A DNA stretch of 64,000 nucleotides from Phocoena phocoena (GCF_963924675.1 NC_089236.1:66425306-66489305), one strand, 5' to 3'; counted from the first letter of the stretch, positions 1 to 11,790 are shown. Numbers and translations: made by a program. The notes: a model not told the origin generated them from the letters alone.

Positions 1-187
1 CTTGTTAAGGGATTTCTGACTTTGAGAATGTAATGGATTGTGGGACAAAGTTCAGTGAACATTTATGTTGACGTCTTTCCCCCAACTTGTCATACACTGC
101 ATACACAACCTCTGGGAAGGGTCCATATCTACCTATACATTCATCCTGATCCAAAATAGGGACCGTGCTCCTTGATCTAGAAACCTC
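1..187. other. intergenic sequence, nothing recognised
   Basis: No repeat family, exon or RNA gene is recognisable. The open frames here are short and look random. The segment ends at the left target-site duplication of the first SINE. Confidence 0.5.
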
Positions 188-203
188 AAAATCTATTCCC
201 ACA

Positions 204-506
204 GGACTTCCCTGGTGGCGCAGTGGTTAAGAATCCGCCTGCAAATGCAGGGGACACGGGTTCGAGCCCTGGTCTAGGAAGATCCCACATGTCGCGGAGC
301 AGCTAAGCCCGTGTGCCACAACTACTGAGCCTCTGCTCTAGAGCCCGTGAGCCACAACTACTGAGCCCATGTGCCACAACTACTGAAGCCTGCGCTCCTA
401 GAGCCCGTGCTCCGCAACAAGAGAAGCCACCGCAGTGAGAAGCCCGCGCACCGCAACAAAGACCCAACACAGACAAAAATAAATAAAATAAATAAATTTG
501 TTAAAA
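204..506 (+). mobile_element. CHR-type tRNA-derived SINE, long class
   Basis: It starts with GGACTTCCCTGGTGGCGCAG, carries the pol III B-box-like GGTTCGAGCC, then repeated 'CCACAACTACTGAGCC' blocks and an AAATAAAT tail. Target-site duplications are visible: aaaatctattccc at 188-200 and aaaatctattcct at 507-519. This is a retroposed non-coding element. The + strand is its sense strand. Confidence 0.93.
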
Positions 507-800
507 AAAATCTATTCCTCCACATATTCTCTCAATTTGGGGCAGATATACATTAGCAAATTCCTACAATGTCTAGGTTTCTAACTGTTCCGTACCGATG
601 TTCGGGATTGTCTCACCCATGCTCCCCACCCCCCAGGCCATGCTAGTTGCCATTCTAGTTGCCATAGCAATAGTGTGGCTTGGCTCCTGAGAGGGGACTA
701 ATAAGTTCTCACCTACAAAGGTGGGAAAGTTTCCTTGGCCAAAGAAAGCAGAGTGAGGAGTTATTTCAGGCTGGTTTGAGGACTTCAAATCCTCCACCCC

Positions 801-970
801 AGTTGCTCTCAAACTTTCATCAGAGTCTGCTAGAAGATAGAACACAGACAGCTGTGCCCACTCCTAGAGTTTCTGATTTAGTAGGTCTGGGCTGAAGCTA
901 GAAAATTTGCATCTCTAACAAGTTCCCAGTTGATGCCACTAGTCTGGGAACCCCACTTTGAGAACCCCTG
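801..970. mobile_element. hAT-Charlie-type non-autonomous DNA transposon
   Basis: Inverted ends are visible (about GTTGCTCTCAAACTTT on the left, TTTGAGAACCCCTG on the right). The interior carries the usual 'TCTGATTTAGTAGGTCTGGG' block of short hAT-Charlie elements. It is old and diverged; the subfamily is not assigned. Confidence 0.75.
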
Positions 971-3877
971 CATTCAGTCTTACATATCCTCTTACATGTT
1001 ACCCTTTCCATTTGTCAGGATCCACTGTCTTCTGATCAGTTCTCCAACCTTCACAGGAAAAGACTTAGGACAACCGTGAACCCAACTCACAAAATCCGTT
1101 TCTGTGTTTGGTTTTGTGTGTCCACAGTCTTACAGCTTTAGATAAAAATTGATTCTTTTCATCAAAGTCACAGAAAGAACTGGAATATTGCCAAGGTGAA
1201 GTTTTGAGATTTGATCTTTTTCTTTTGTTTTAAGTTATACATAAGATGAGAAAAGTTCAGTATGCCTAGTTGTCCAGCATTCTTCATCCCTCTAGATTCA
1301 TCAGTGGCAACCACTACTTAGCCTCAATCTTAGTGGACAAACTGTTCCAGTGAATGTTAATGGGAGTCTCAGATTCTTTTACCTCATATTAGCCAAATAA
1401 GTAGTTCCAAACATGCCACATTTTCCCAAGAGCGCTTGTTCTCAGGCACCAATTTCCGTATTAAGTTTCTTCGCTTGTCAGCAACAGAAAATGATTCTGT
1501 TAACTGAAAGGGATGGGGTTATTGACAGGATATTGGATCGCTCATAATATCAAAGGAGAAAGTGAACAATCAGCCCTCATGAAAGACAGTGACCAGCTGA
1601 GCTCCAGGGTTCTATGTAACTCAGCCATGGGGTAACCCCGGACCAGGGTTCTATGTAACTCGGGGCAATCTCACTGCCACAAAGAAAATTCAGCCCCATC
1701 TACCTTGAGCCCTTTGAAATTCTGCTCAAGATTCAAATTCCTGTGAGAGAGAAGGTGATGGACCTACTTAGCTTAGGTCATGTTTCTGATGGGTCCCTCT
1801 GGTGGAGGTGGCAGCAAAAGGAGCTGTGATGGAGAAACCCATCAGTGGTACAAAACTGCCAGGAGCAGGGAGTGTCAAATCCCAAAAGGAAGCTATTCCG
1901 AGAGGAAGAGTGAAAGATACACGTATCTAGTATGAAGAACATCAACTCTCCCCCCTTTATTACCTACTCTCTGATCCGGCCTTTAGGAAGGGCATCTGAT
2001 GCTTTCTTCAAAATGTTCTCTCTCCCTAAAGATTCAAGATTTGAAGATACATACAAGGCAGAACAAAAGACAGCACCTTTAGAGCCCTTTGAATAATCTA
2101 GATTTCTCTCTCCCAGGGAGGCACTTTGCCCCTCATCTGTAGTTTCTCCATCTGGATTCTGGAATCTTAGCTTTCTTCATTCAGATTCTAGGATCCTAAC
2201 CAGCTCCATAAGACAGGACAGTCATTGTTGCTTAGAACAGGATAGAAAACCAAACACTTTCACAGGAATTTCTCTGTCCGTAAAGGGATACATGCCATTG
2301 CTCACTTTTACCTCCTCTCTTTTCCTCCTGCCTTCTAATCTTATCTTCACTTGGAACGGTAAGGGGAAGCAGGATTCAAGAACTGCTTCTGATCCTTAGC
2401 CCTGATCCCTTTAAAAGACTCTCCCTTTCTCAGGCGTGCACATCAAATCTTTTTTCCAAATGGGCACGGTGGATCTCAGGAACCAATATACGGTCTAGTA
2501 ATTCCAGAGTGGCTGGCGAGCAGAAAAGGTATCAGCTGGCTTTCACCAGATTATGCTGAAGAAAGAAACAACCCCAAAATATCATATTCATGATAGAAAG
2601 GTCTACGGTTTATGTTTCATGTGAGTTGTATGTTTGTTGTGGTTTTGCTCCGTGTGGCCTCCTTACAGGACCCACATCCCTAGCTGGGACGTGCTTTTCT
2701 TTTGCCAGAATAGCCAAGTCATACATTGGCTCTTGAAATCTCTGCCGGGAAGCACATCACTTTTACTCACTTTCAATTAGCCGAAGCAAATCACATTATA
2801 AAACCCAATGAGAATAGGGCAGGGAAGTATACTGTACTCAAAGAAGGTCACAAAGTCACAGGGCTACAGACAGGAAGGTAAATCCTTTTATAGGAAAGCA
2901 AATAATGGGAACAATAATCCAATTTACTGTAGAACTATAAGGTTAACCAGGGATGGGAAGAGCTACTTGGGACCTACAAAGAAGGATAAAATTTTAAATT
3001 TTGCATAGGAGTGGCTTGATACGGCAACTCATCCATCATAGCACTAAGGCAAAGAGAAGGGACACAGTTGTTTGATGGATAACTTCTATCATCCAGACCA
3101 ATCTATGGCTATACTTTAATTATGCAAGAATGAGATTGCGCAACATTTTTCAGCATGTCTAGGTTGATGTATTTTCTGTCTTTTGGGGGGAAATGTTTGC
3201 TTTTCTTCCTAGCTTTCCAAGAAAGAGCCTTTACAACAGATTCAGTATTTTTTAGCTGACCCAACTGGGTAAAAATTTTGCCTACACCCAAGCTAAGATG
3301 TATGGTCATATCAGGCTGCCCTTTGAGCTCAATTATAGAGATGACAGTAATAGATCCAATAGACCCTCAGGGGAAGAGGTGATAAAAAACAAAGCAAAAC
3401 AAATCAGGACACCCTGAAGAAGGCCAAGGATAGCCTGGACGAGATAAGATTACCTGAATTTTTGGTAGGACATGGAACAACCTGTCCGAGAAGGCATTCT
3501 GTGTTGCTGTTCTGAAAGGATCTAGTAATTAAGTGTGTCCCAATGTGTTAAAATATCCTTTTAAGTTCATTAAGAAAATGAAAATGTCCCTCTTTTATGG
3601 AAGATCAAGTACAAAAAAAAATTGCTGTAAGTGATTTGCGAACCCAAATTGAGCGACGTTCTGCGAAATAGCTGGCCTGTACTCGTAAAAAGTGACAAGG
3701 TCAAAAAAGGCAAGGAAAGATTGAGGTATTGTTCCAAATTAAGGGAATTTAAAGGATATGACAACTGAATATAATTCATGATCTAGGATTTTCCTTTTCT
3801 ATTAAGGATATTATTAGGGAAGATGGCAAAATTTTGATAGAATCTGTTACCAAAAGTATTGAATATTGTATCAATAT
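971..3877. other. intergenic, mostly unassigned
   Basis: No host exon or intact ORF was recognised. About 1490-1900 reads like an ancient interspersed repeat whose family I cannot name. An exact 19-base direct repeat occurs at 1604 and 1643. The rest looks unique. Confidence 0.4.
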
Positions 3878-3888
3878 TATTTTCCCAG

Positions 3889-4096
3889 TTTTTTTTTTTT
3901 TTTGCGGTACGCGGGCCTCCCACTGTTGTGGCCTCTCCCACTGCGGAGCACAGGCTCCGGATGCGCAGGCTCAGCAGCCATGGCTCACGGGCCCAGCCGC
4001 TCCGCGGTATGTGGGATCCTCCTGCACCGCGGCACGAACCCGTGTCCCCTGCATCGGCAGGCGGACTCTCAACCACTGCGCCACCAGGGAAGCCCC
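3889..4096 (-). mobile_element. CHR-type SINE, short cetacean class, antisense
   Basis: A poly-T run (reverse of the A-tail) is followed by GCGGTACGCGGGCCTCC and ends in CGCCACCAGGGAAGCCCCC. Target-site duplications 'tattttcccagttt' flank it at 3878-3891 and 4098-4112. The long proline/arginine-rich open frames across it are SINE artefacts. Confidence 0.95.
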
Positions 4097-4112
4097 CTAT
4101 TTTCCCAGTTTT

Positions 4113-5094
4113 GATAGCTGTATTGTGTTATGTAAGAGAATGTTTTTGTTTTTAGGAAATACACACTGAAGTATTTAGGGAAACAGGGCATCATGCCTGC
4201 AACTTCCAAATAGATCAGAAGAGAGAGAGACACAGAAAGAGAGAGAATGGGAGAATGATGGAGCAAATGTACAAGTTGGGGACCCTGGGTGAAGCGTCTA
4301 TGAGGATATTTTGTACTAGCTTTGTAACTTTTTAAAAAATAGAATATAAATTTGTCTTATTTAAAGGAAATCCAGAGAGAGGTAGTGTGGGTCTGTTTTG
4401 GTGGGCCCACAAAGTCATCAAGCACCAGTTTCTTCCTGCTCAACTACCTCCTTATTGTGGAAGTTGGGTGCTGTAGTTCCCAGAACCAGGTCTCATTAAA
4501 TGAATTTAAAATAATTCTAGAGGCTGTGGAGGAAGGGGAAAATATCCTTGTAACATTTAAGTGTTAATGTATGTTAAAATAAAAAGTTAGAAAAATCAAA
4601 TATGTTTAAAAACATTTCTTTTATATGCAATTTTGATCATTGTACTGGGGCCCTGACAGTGATGAATCCACCCAGATCTGGTAGAGGGTTTGAAATTTAG
4701 GATTGTGACAAAGGGCGTGGGAAAAGATTTAATTATAAGTGCAGCCCCCATGAGACTATTTTTCTTGGAGGCAAATATAATGATATATGAATCCAGAAAA
4801 AAACTTCTTCAGGAACGACTAATAGGAACAATATTCTAGTGTTCTTGCATATCTAAAACTGCTGCTCTGTGGCCTTTATTCTTAAGTAAGTTTTGCTCAA
4901 TTGTCTTATGGTATTGAACGTTTAGAAATGACTGACCCATTCTAAATGTTTATTAAAATAAGGATTGGCAGAAAAAGACTTGATGTGAAGGACAGGCAAA
5001 AATATGCAATTAATATACACATTTCAGAGTTCCCATGGTAGAAAATGAAAATAAGGGAAAAGAACAAATGAATCAGCATATAAGAAAATTTTCC
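4113..5094. other. intergenic, nothing recognised
   Basis: AT-rich sequence between two SINEs with no recognisable gene or repeat family. A short GAGA-rich run lies near 4219-4245. Confidence 0.4.
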
Positions 5095-5109
5095 AAGAAT
5101 AAAGGAGGG

Positions 5110-5321
5110 GGGCTTCCCTGGTGGCGCAGTGGTTGAGATTCCACCTGCCAATGCAGGGGACACAGGTTCGTGCCCTGGTACGGGAGGATCCCACATGCCG
5201 TGGAGCAGCTGGGCCCGTGAGCCATGGCCACTGAGCCTGCGCATCCGGAGCCTGTGCTCCTCAACGGGAGAGGCCACAGCAGTGAGAGGCCCGCATACTG
5301 CAAAAACATAAATAAATAAAA
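5110..5321 (+). mobile_element. CHR-type SINE, short class
   Basis: It starts with GGGCTTCCCTGGTGGCGCAG and the body ends in CCCGCATACTGC plus an A-rich tail. Duplications close to 'aaaataaaggagg' flank it at 5095-5108 and 5318-5331. Confidence 0.94.
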
Positions 5322-5454
5322 ATAAAGGAGGACTTGAAACTGTATATTAAAAGAATGCTCCTGGTATCAGAAAACATTGCACATAGTATACAATGTGTTT
5401 GCATTTTAAAAATCATTAAATTGATATGAAAGAAGTTTTCACAGCTTTTTTATA

Positions 5455-5867
5455 ATCCACTCTCCTTTTGATGGAGGAGGTATTTTCAATTTGTGGCTAT
5501 TATAAATAAACTTGCAATTAACGTTATTGTACAAGGCTTTTTGTGGACATATGTTTTCATTTCTCTAAGATCAATACCGAGGAGTAGAATTGCTAGGTCA
5601 TCGAGTAGATACAGGTTTAGCTTTTTAACACATTACCAGTTTTCAAAGTGGTTGTACCATTTCATAGTCCCACCAGCAATGATGAGAGTTTCAGTTGTTC
5701 CACATGCTTGCAACACTCGGTATTGTCAGTCATTTTTCATTGTAAGCCCTTCTGGTGGGTGTGTAGTGGGATCTCATTATAGTTTTAATCTGCATTTCCC
5801 TGATGACCAGTCGTGTTGAGTATCTTTTCTGGTGCTTATTGGCTGTTTGATTCCGTTGTTTTTGATT
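5455..5867 (-). mobile_element. old L1 LINE fragment, antisense
   Basis: It reads as the reverse complement of the distal L1 ORF2: the 'GAGTAGAATTGCTAGGTCAT' and 'AATCTGCATTTCCCTGATGA' blocks also appear in the other L1 copies of this window. It has many stops. The Tigger-type MITE follows immediately. Confidence 0.85.
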
Positions 5868-5868
5868 A

Positions 5869-6061
5869 CAGTTGACCTTTGAACAACGAAGGGAGTTAAT
5901 CTGAGTACAACTTACAGTTGGCCTTGCATATGCACGGTTCCTCCACTTCTGCAGATTCAACCGACCACGGGTCAAGTAGTACTGTAGTATTTATTATTGA
6001 AAAATACCCACGTATATGAGGACCCAGGCAGTTTAAACTCACGTTGTTCAAGGGTCAACTG
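5869..6061. mobile_element. Tigger/pogo-like MITE with TA duplication
   Basis: The ends are perfect inverted repeats, CAGTTGACC and GGTCAACTG, flanked by TA on both sides (5867-5868 and 6062-6063). That is the hallmark of a TcMar-type insertion. It is about 193 bp and non-coding. Confidence 0.9.
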
Positions 6062-6063
6062 TA

Positions 6064-6462
6064 CTTAACTTTTAGAATCAGGTGATGTTTTTCTAAAACT
6101 GCTTTTGTAGAAAGTTTGTACAGAGGAGGAGATTGGGCTGTGTTCCATATTAGTCATAATTTTTCTTATGATCCAAGTTTTTGTATAAATTAATCTAGCT
6201 TTTATTTCTTCTCTGCAAATGGAGACAGGTAGCCACAAAGCTGTTCATCATGTCAAGTTTCTCTCTTCTTCTGCCATGGGGTAAATGGCTTCCTGGAGAT
6301 GATAATTAATAAATAAGTGAATCATCTTTCAGACCCATACTTTTTGCTTCTTGGAACCAAAGTGTGTCCTAAGTAGATTCTCTCCCTAACTAGTGCATCA
6401 CATTCTTCTTGTTGCAAATAAGATATTTGGGTTTTTCACTACAAAGCATGCCTCTAACTTTT
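6064..6462. other. intergenic, nothing recognised
   Basis: This may include more of the older L1 into which the MITE inserted, but no clear landmark is left. Confidence 0.35.
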
Positions 6463-6942
6463 TGAGACAGGCTGGGATCTGGGACCTGGGAACCTTTACT
6501 GGAATGTTTGCACCTGGACAAACGTCTTATCGAGCAACAGAATACAAAGAAACTCTAAGGGACTAAAAATAACTGCATGCATGGTACAGTTGGGGTAAAG
6601 TATGAACAGTAAGATACAAAAAGGCCAAAACCCAACGGCCACTTGTGAGGTGCCAGGAGCAAAAGCAGGGTACCACGCATGACCCCTGCATATGGTGCCA
6701 CCAAGGGGGTGGGCAGACCACCTAAGTCACTCCTCCCTCGACCCAACCCCCTGATCCACCTTCACCCTCACCCTATCTGCCCCTGCTCCACTCCACTTGG
6801 GGAGTGGAGCAGGGGCACCTGTTACTTGCTTTCACTCTCTCATGCTGCAGCACAAGTACCAATAAAGCCTTGCCTGAATTCCTAGTCTGGCCTTTTATCA
6901 ATTTTTATTGATTAAAGAGTCCAAGAACCCAGGTTGGTAACA
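6463..6942 (+). mobile_element. solo LTR of a gamma-like (ERV1) endogenous retrovirus
   Basis: The segment begins TGAGACAG and ends GGTAACA. It has an AATAAA poly-A signal at 6861-6866 within a U3-R-U5-like layout. No internal viral sequence adjoins it, so it looks like a recombined solo LTR. A perfect 17-bp hairpin sits at 6778-6817, just upstream of the poly-A signal. Family assignment is inferred from layout only. Confidence 0.7.
6778..6817. repeat. perfect 17-bp inverted repeat (hairpin) in LTR
   Basis: Arm 6778-6794 is the exact reverse complement of arm 6801-6817, with a 6-base loop (ACTTGG). The stem is GC-rich (TGCCCCTGCTCCACTCC). Confidence 0.97.
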
Positions 6943-8081
6943 CTTGGAGAAGTATCTTGCTGTCTTTTTTTGAGATGAGCATTAGCGGGCATCCTCTCTC
7001 TGATTCCTCTCCTGTGTGGCATCTCTCCCACTTACTTTGGGAACTGGAGTTTCAACAGTCTCCTACATTTTGTTGATATTGTAACTTGCTTTTCTGTTTC
7101 TTGTTTGTTGTTGTGGCTTTGGGTGATTTCCAAGAGGGAAAGAAGGAGATACTGATCTGACACTACCATTCTCAAAACAGAAGTTTTGATAAATGCCAAT
7201 TACCAAGTTAAAGCAGTTTGCTTCCTTTTTTTTTTTTTTTTTTTGCTGAGATTTTTCCTTTTAAACCTGAATGAGTGCTATATTTTATCTAAGAATTGAA
7301 TCTGTTCAAATGATTTTTCATCCACCTGTTAATTTGATGTATTTCATTACAAGATGTTTCAGTGTTGATCTATCTTTGTACCTCTGGATAACTTCTTCTT
7401 GGTTATCTTTTTTTTTAAGTGATGAATTGGATTTGGGAATATTCCATTTAAGATTGCTTTATCTACCCTCATAATTAACTTCATGGTTTTCTTTTCTCTC
7501 CAGGTTTAGCATCAAGCCTTTTAAACTGAGTTGGAGAGATTTTAATTTAAAAATATACTCTGAAATATTTTGTACAAGATAGGGATTACAAATCTGTGAG
7601 GGCCAGGTAGCTGTTCTTAGGTTGGGATGCACAATTACTAATTTATTTTCTTTACTAGCTCTTGGCTTATTCAGGCATCCTGTTTTTCTTTTCATCTCTA
7701 TTTTCAAGTTTATTGGCATAAAGACACTCAATGTTTTATTTTACACATTAAAATATCTCTACCATGTTTGTAGTTGTGTGCCCCCTTTTAAATGCTAATA
7801 TACATCTTTTCTCTTTTTTTAAGCTTGCTCTATTTTTGTCCATTTTTTAATGTCTTTCAATATCTAGCTTTTTGGTTTGGATCCTTCATATTTCTTCACC
7901 ACTCCTATCACAGAAATTTCTGCTCAGTTTTCATTAGTTCTTTCTTTCTGTTTCTTAATTATTGTTCTGTAGTGTTTCTAGCATCCTGAGCTAAGTACAA
8001 CTCCTCTTTTTTCCTTTTTTTTTTTTTTTTTTTTTTGGTTTTTAATTGAAAGCATTTAAGGCTCTGAATTTCCCTCTAAAC

Positions 8082-8161
8082 ATTGGGTTGGCCAAAAAGT
8101 TCGTTTGGGTTTTTCCATAACATCTTCTGAAAACCCGAATGAACTTTTTGGCCAGCCCAAT
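8082..8161. mobile_element. mariner-type palindromic MITE
   Basis: An 80-bp near-perfect palindrome: ATTGGGTTGGCCAAAAAGTT pairs with AACTTTTTGGCCAGCCCAAT. This matches the 80-bp mariner MITE common in cetartiodactyls. It is inserted in an old L1. Confidence 0.92.
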
Positions 8162-8671
8162 ATTTGCTTTAGCAGTATTCCACAAATTATGATAATGTAG
8201 CATTTTCATTATCATGTAGTTTTTCATAATGATTTTTTTTTTTTTACCATGAGTAGTTTACGGATACATTTTTTGTTTCCAGGACTTGGAAAAATCGGTT
8301 TATTGTTGACTTTCAATTTAATTGCATTATGGTCAGAGAACTTAAAACGTATAATAATGATTCTTAGGAATTTGTAAAACTTCCTCTGTGGACGAGTATT
8401 TGGTAGATTTTTGACAATGTTTCATGAGTCCTCATAAAAAAATCTCCTATTTACTAGACAGATCATCATCTCTCTCTATATATAGAGCTGTTAAATACAG
8501 AGTTAGATAAAGCTTGTTAAATTTTTGCTCAGATTTTCTAAGGGTTTCCAGTCCTTACTAAGGGTTGTGTGTGTACTTGATCTAAGAGTTTCTGATAGTG
8601 ATATGTTTTTAAATGTCTTCTAATATTAATTCTCTCACTTTGTGTTCTAGAGCTTATTCCATCTATTAGGC

Positions 8672-8701
<30 letters not shown>
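8672..8701. repeat. (TG)15 microsatellite
   Basis: An uninterrupted dinucleotide run inside the old L1. It explains the histidine/threonine repeat in the reverse open frame. Confidence 0.98.
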
Positions 8702-8702
<1 letters not shown>

Positions 8703-8770
8703 ATATGGTATATTAAGCTTTTTTAAAATTTTACGGACTACTTTTAATTTCAAAGATTATTTATTGATTA

Positions 8771-9120
8771 TTGTTGTGGGTTAAATAGTGCTTATCACTC
8801 CAAAATTCATGTCCACTCAGATCTCACACTGTGCCCTATTTGGAAAGAGGGTCTCTGCAGATGTAATTTGTCAAGAAGAAAAGGAGAGGACACACAGAAG
8901 AATGCCGTGCAAAGACGGAGGCAGAGAGTAGAATGCTGCAACCACAAGCTAAGGAACGCCAGGGAGTGCTGGGAGCCATCAGAAATGAGGAGAAAGCAAT
9001 GAAGCATTCTTTTCTAGAGCCTTCAGAGAGAGAGTGTGGCCCTGTCAACACCTTGATTTTGGCCTTCTAGTTTCCAGAGCTATGAGAGAATAAATTTCTG
9101 TTGTTTTTAAGTGAAGCCAC
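8771..9120 (+). mobile_element. MaLR/MLT1-like LTR, left part
   Basis: Landmarks are 'TCTGCAGATGTAATTTGTCA', 'AACACCTTGATTTTGGCCTT' and 'AATAAATTTCTGTTGTTTTT', all typical of ERVL-MaLR LTRs. It stops at AAGCCAC. The missing end (CCAGTTTGTGGTAATTTATT) resumes at 10113, so a later LTR split it. Confidence 0.8.
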
Positions 9121-10110
9121 GGGTGAAATCCATTACACCTGTAACCTGCCTTCGTTGATCAAGGCCATCTTAATTGCTGCTACAAAAACCTTGCATGCTC
9201 TCCAAGCAGCACGTAGCCTAAACAAGGTGTTTGCCTGAGTTGTTTTTCAGGAACTTGGAGTCAGCTGTGTCTAGTTCTAGCTCGAGCCGGTTAAGACTGG
9301 TTAGGACCACCCACCCTCCAGCAGGGCATGTGCCAGTGTCCGCTAGGTGAAATTTTTAAAAATAATTAATTAATTTATTTATTTTTGGCTGCGTTAGGTC
9401 TTTGTTGCTGTGTGCGGGCTTTCTCTAGTTGCAGTGAGTGGAGGCTACTCTTGGTGAGCAGGGGCTGCTCTTCGTTGTGGTGTGCGGGCTTCTCATTGCA
9501 GTGGCTTCTCTTGTTGGGGAGCACGGGCTCTAGGCGCTCAGGCTTCAATAGTTGTGGCACGTGGGCTCAGTAGTTGTGGCTTGGGGGCTCTAGAGCACAG
9601 GCTCAGTAGTTGTGGCGCATGGGCTTAGTTGCTCTGCGGCATGTGGGATCTTCCCGGACCAGGGCTCGAACCCGTTTCGCCTGCATTGGCAGGCGGATTC
9701 TTAACTACTGCAACACCAGGGCAGTCCCTGCTAGGTGAACTTTTGACATCAGAGGGCCTAAAACTCCACCCTCAGAACATGCACACGCCGCCATTTTCTG
9801 AAAATGCGTCCTAGTGAAGAAGCCTGTAGCTTAGTTACACCTGTGCAAAATGGTGATTACCTTACCTTTTTCTTATTTCCAATCACCTTTCCCTACGATC
9901 CCCGTGCCTCCGACCACTCTACTTCTTTACCCCCAAAATACCTCAGCTTTATCCCCAAAATACCTCCCCTGCCTTTGGGGAGGCAGGACTGAGACTTGTT
10001 CTCTCTCTCCTCGCTTGGCTGCCTGCGAACAAATGCATTATTTGTGGCAAACCTAGTAGTGTCAGCGTTTTGGCTTTCTGTGAGTGGGCAAACCAACCTG
10101 GTTCGTAATA
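9121..10110 (+). mobile_element. ERV LTR inserted into the MaLR LTR
   Basis: This block interrupts the MaLR LTR between AAGCCAC and AACCACCCAG, leaving a probable aa[g/a]ccac duplication. It shows 'TTGTTCTCTCTCCTCGCTTG' and an AACAAA near its end, resembling the R-U5 of gamma-like ERV LTRs. A SINE (9355-9728) sits inside it. The exact ends are uncertain. Confidence 0.6.
9355..9728 (-). mobile_element. CHR-type SINE, long class, antisense
   Basis: It runs from an AT-rich tail complement through 'TTTTTGGCTGCGTTAGGTC' to CAACACCAGGGCAGTCCC. 'gctaggtgaa' flanks it on both sides (9342 and 9730). Confidence 0.95.
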
Positions 10111-10161
10111 AAACCACCCAGTTTGTGGTAATTTATTATGGCAGCCCTAGGCAATTAATAC
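10111..10161 (+). mobile_element. MaLR/MLT1-like LTR, right end
   Basis: 'CCAGTTTGTGGTAATTTATT' and 'GGCAGCCCTAGGCAATTAAT' complete the LTR begun at 8771. Confidence 0.8.
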
Positions 10162-10215
10162 AATTACTTTTTACAACCACCTGTTCCATTTATGCCATTT
10201 TTATTCCATTCTTTT

Positions 10216-10524
10216 ATTATTTTTTTGGCTACGTTTGGTCTTCATTGCTGAGTGCAGGCTTTCTCTAGCTGCAGCGAGCGGGAGCTACTCTTCATTGCAG
10301 TGTGCAGGCTTCTCATTGCGGTGGCTTCTCTTTGCGGAGCACGGGCTCTAGGCCTACAGGCTTAAGTAGTTGTGACTCACAGGCTGTAGAACGCAGGCTT
10401 CAGTAATTGTGGCACATGGGCTTAGTTGCACCGAGGCATGTGGGATCTTCCTAAACCAGGGATTGAACCCGTGTCCCCTGCATTGGCAGGTGGATTCTTA
10501 ATCACTGCACCACCAGGGAAGTCC
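10216..10524 (-). mobile_element. CHR-type SINE, long class, antisense
   Basis: It ends in CACCACCAGGGAAGTCC and is flanked by 'ccattcttt' duplications (10206 and 10527). Confidence 0.93.
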
Positions 10525-11220
10525 TCCATTCTTTCTTGTAAGTATGGATGTGAATTCTTTATGTATATCTGTAAGCCTCCTTAGTCTATTCAATTAACTT
10601 CCTCTTAAGTGAGTTCAATTTCAGTTGATTTGTTGCCTGTCTTTTTTAGCATTAGAGTTCTTGATATGTTTTGCAGTTCCATTTGGAGTGGAAAAGTCAG
10701 TTTTTGTTTGTTTGCTTCCTTGTGTGTCCCTTTTTCTTTCTCTATGCTTACTCCTGTCCTATACTGGCAGTTCCAGACTGAAATTGCAGAGCCAGCCAGG
10801 AGCAGCTTGATTCCCCATTCATAGGTTTCTGCAATTCCATGTAAACAAGCAGCTGTAACAGAGCTGCTGCTGGTGGTGTCAAGCACCCAGGAGAACGAGG
10901 AGACTGTTTCTGGATTACTTTTGGTCCCTTCGTAGATCAAAAACAGAGGCTAGCATTCCCCTGGCTTCTGCTTACACATGATTTTGTGGTGTTTCTAGTC
11001 CATGGAAATACTTATCTTTGCTTAGGCTCCAGCAAGTTTCTTTTGTTTGCTTGTTTTCTCGTTTTAGTTTCCATATAATTGCTATGAATTTGTAAACACA
11101 GGTTCAACAAGTGAACAGTTTGCATCTGATTGCCAGTTGGTCTTTCCAGAAACTAAATAGCTATCGAAAATATTTTGGCTATACTTTGGTATTGCAATTA
11201 AGCATTCATTAACTGAATGA
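10525..11220. other. intergenic, nothing firmly recognised
   Basis: Parts of 10560-10800 may be a decayed L1, but no strong landmark was found. The two overlapping 60-111-codon frames here are unsupported. Confidence 0.35.
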
Positions 11221-11224
11221 AGGT

Positions 11225-11790
11225 AACCTGATTACTCACTTGGTCCTACTCTGATCTATCCCATTTATTACCACCAAAATACATGCCAAATTTGTTTGCT
11301 TCTCTCCATCTCCATCTCTTGTTACCATAGTTCAAGCTACCGTCATCTTTCACCTGGCCTACAGCAACAGCCTCCTAACTGGCTCACAGCTTATCCCTCT
11401 AAGATCTTTTTGTTCATACAGGAGCTGGCATGATTGCTCTTAAATCTAAATCTAATAATGTCAGCCCTTTGTTTAAACTCCTCCAGTGACTTCCTATTTA
11501 CAATGGAATGAGATAAGAAACTCCCTTAACAGCCTAAATGGCACTATATGTTCTGGTTCCTGCCTACCTCCTGACCTCACGTCATACTACTGTCCCCTAA
11601 GTTTATTACATTTCAACATTCTATTCCTAAAACACCATAAGATTGTTTCCATTTCATAGCCTTTGCACTTGCTATTTCCTCTGTCGGGCTCCTAAAGTGA
11701 CTTACTGATTTTCATAAATTAGGCCTTCTTCCTGCCTTCCCCCCTTCTTACACCTCGACATCTATCAGGGCTCTTCCTCCAAAATATATT
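11225..11790 (+). mobile_element. L2 LINE 3' region
   Basis: Blocks such as 'CCTCCAGTGACTTCCTATTT', 'GTTCCTGCCTACCTCCTGAC' and 'CCTTTGCACTTGCTATTTCC' match the ancient L2 consensus in sense orientation. Confidence 0.82.

Larger units (their letters stand above)
7195..8755 (-). mobile_element. old L1 ORF2-region fragment, antisense
   Basis: It reads as the reverse complement of central to proximal L1 ORF2, for example 'TTTTAATTGAAAGCATTTAA' and 'GCATTATGGTCAGAGAA'. It is heavily mutated. A mariner MITE (8082-8161) and a (TG)n run (8672-8701) interrupt it. Confidence 0.8.

Noticed and set aside
204..290. tRNA gene candidates from B-box-like GGTTCGA sequences
   Set aside because: All lie in tRNA-derived SINEs. 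No intact cloverleaf with anticodon arm and discriminator was seen.
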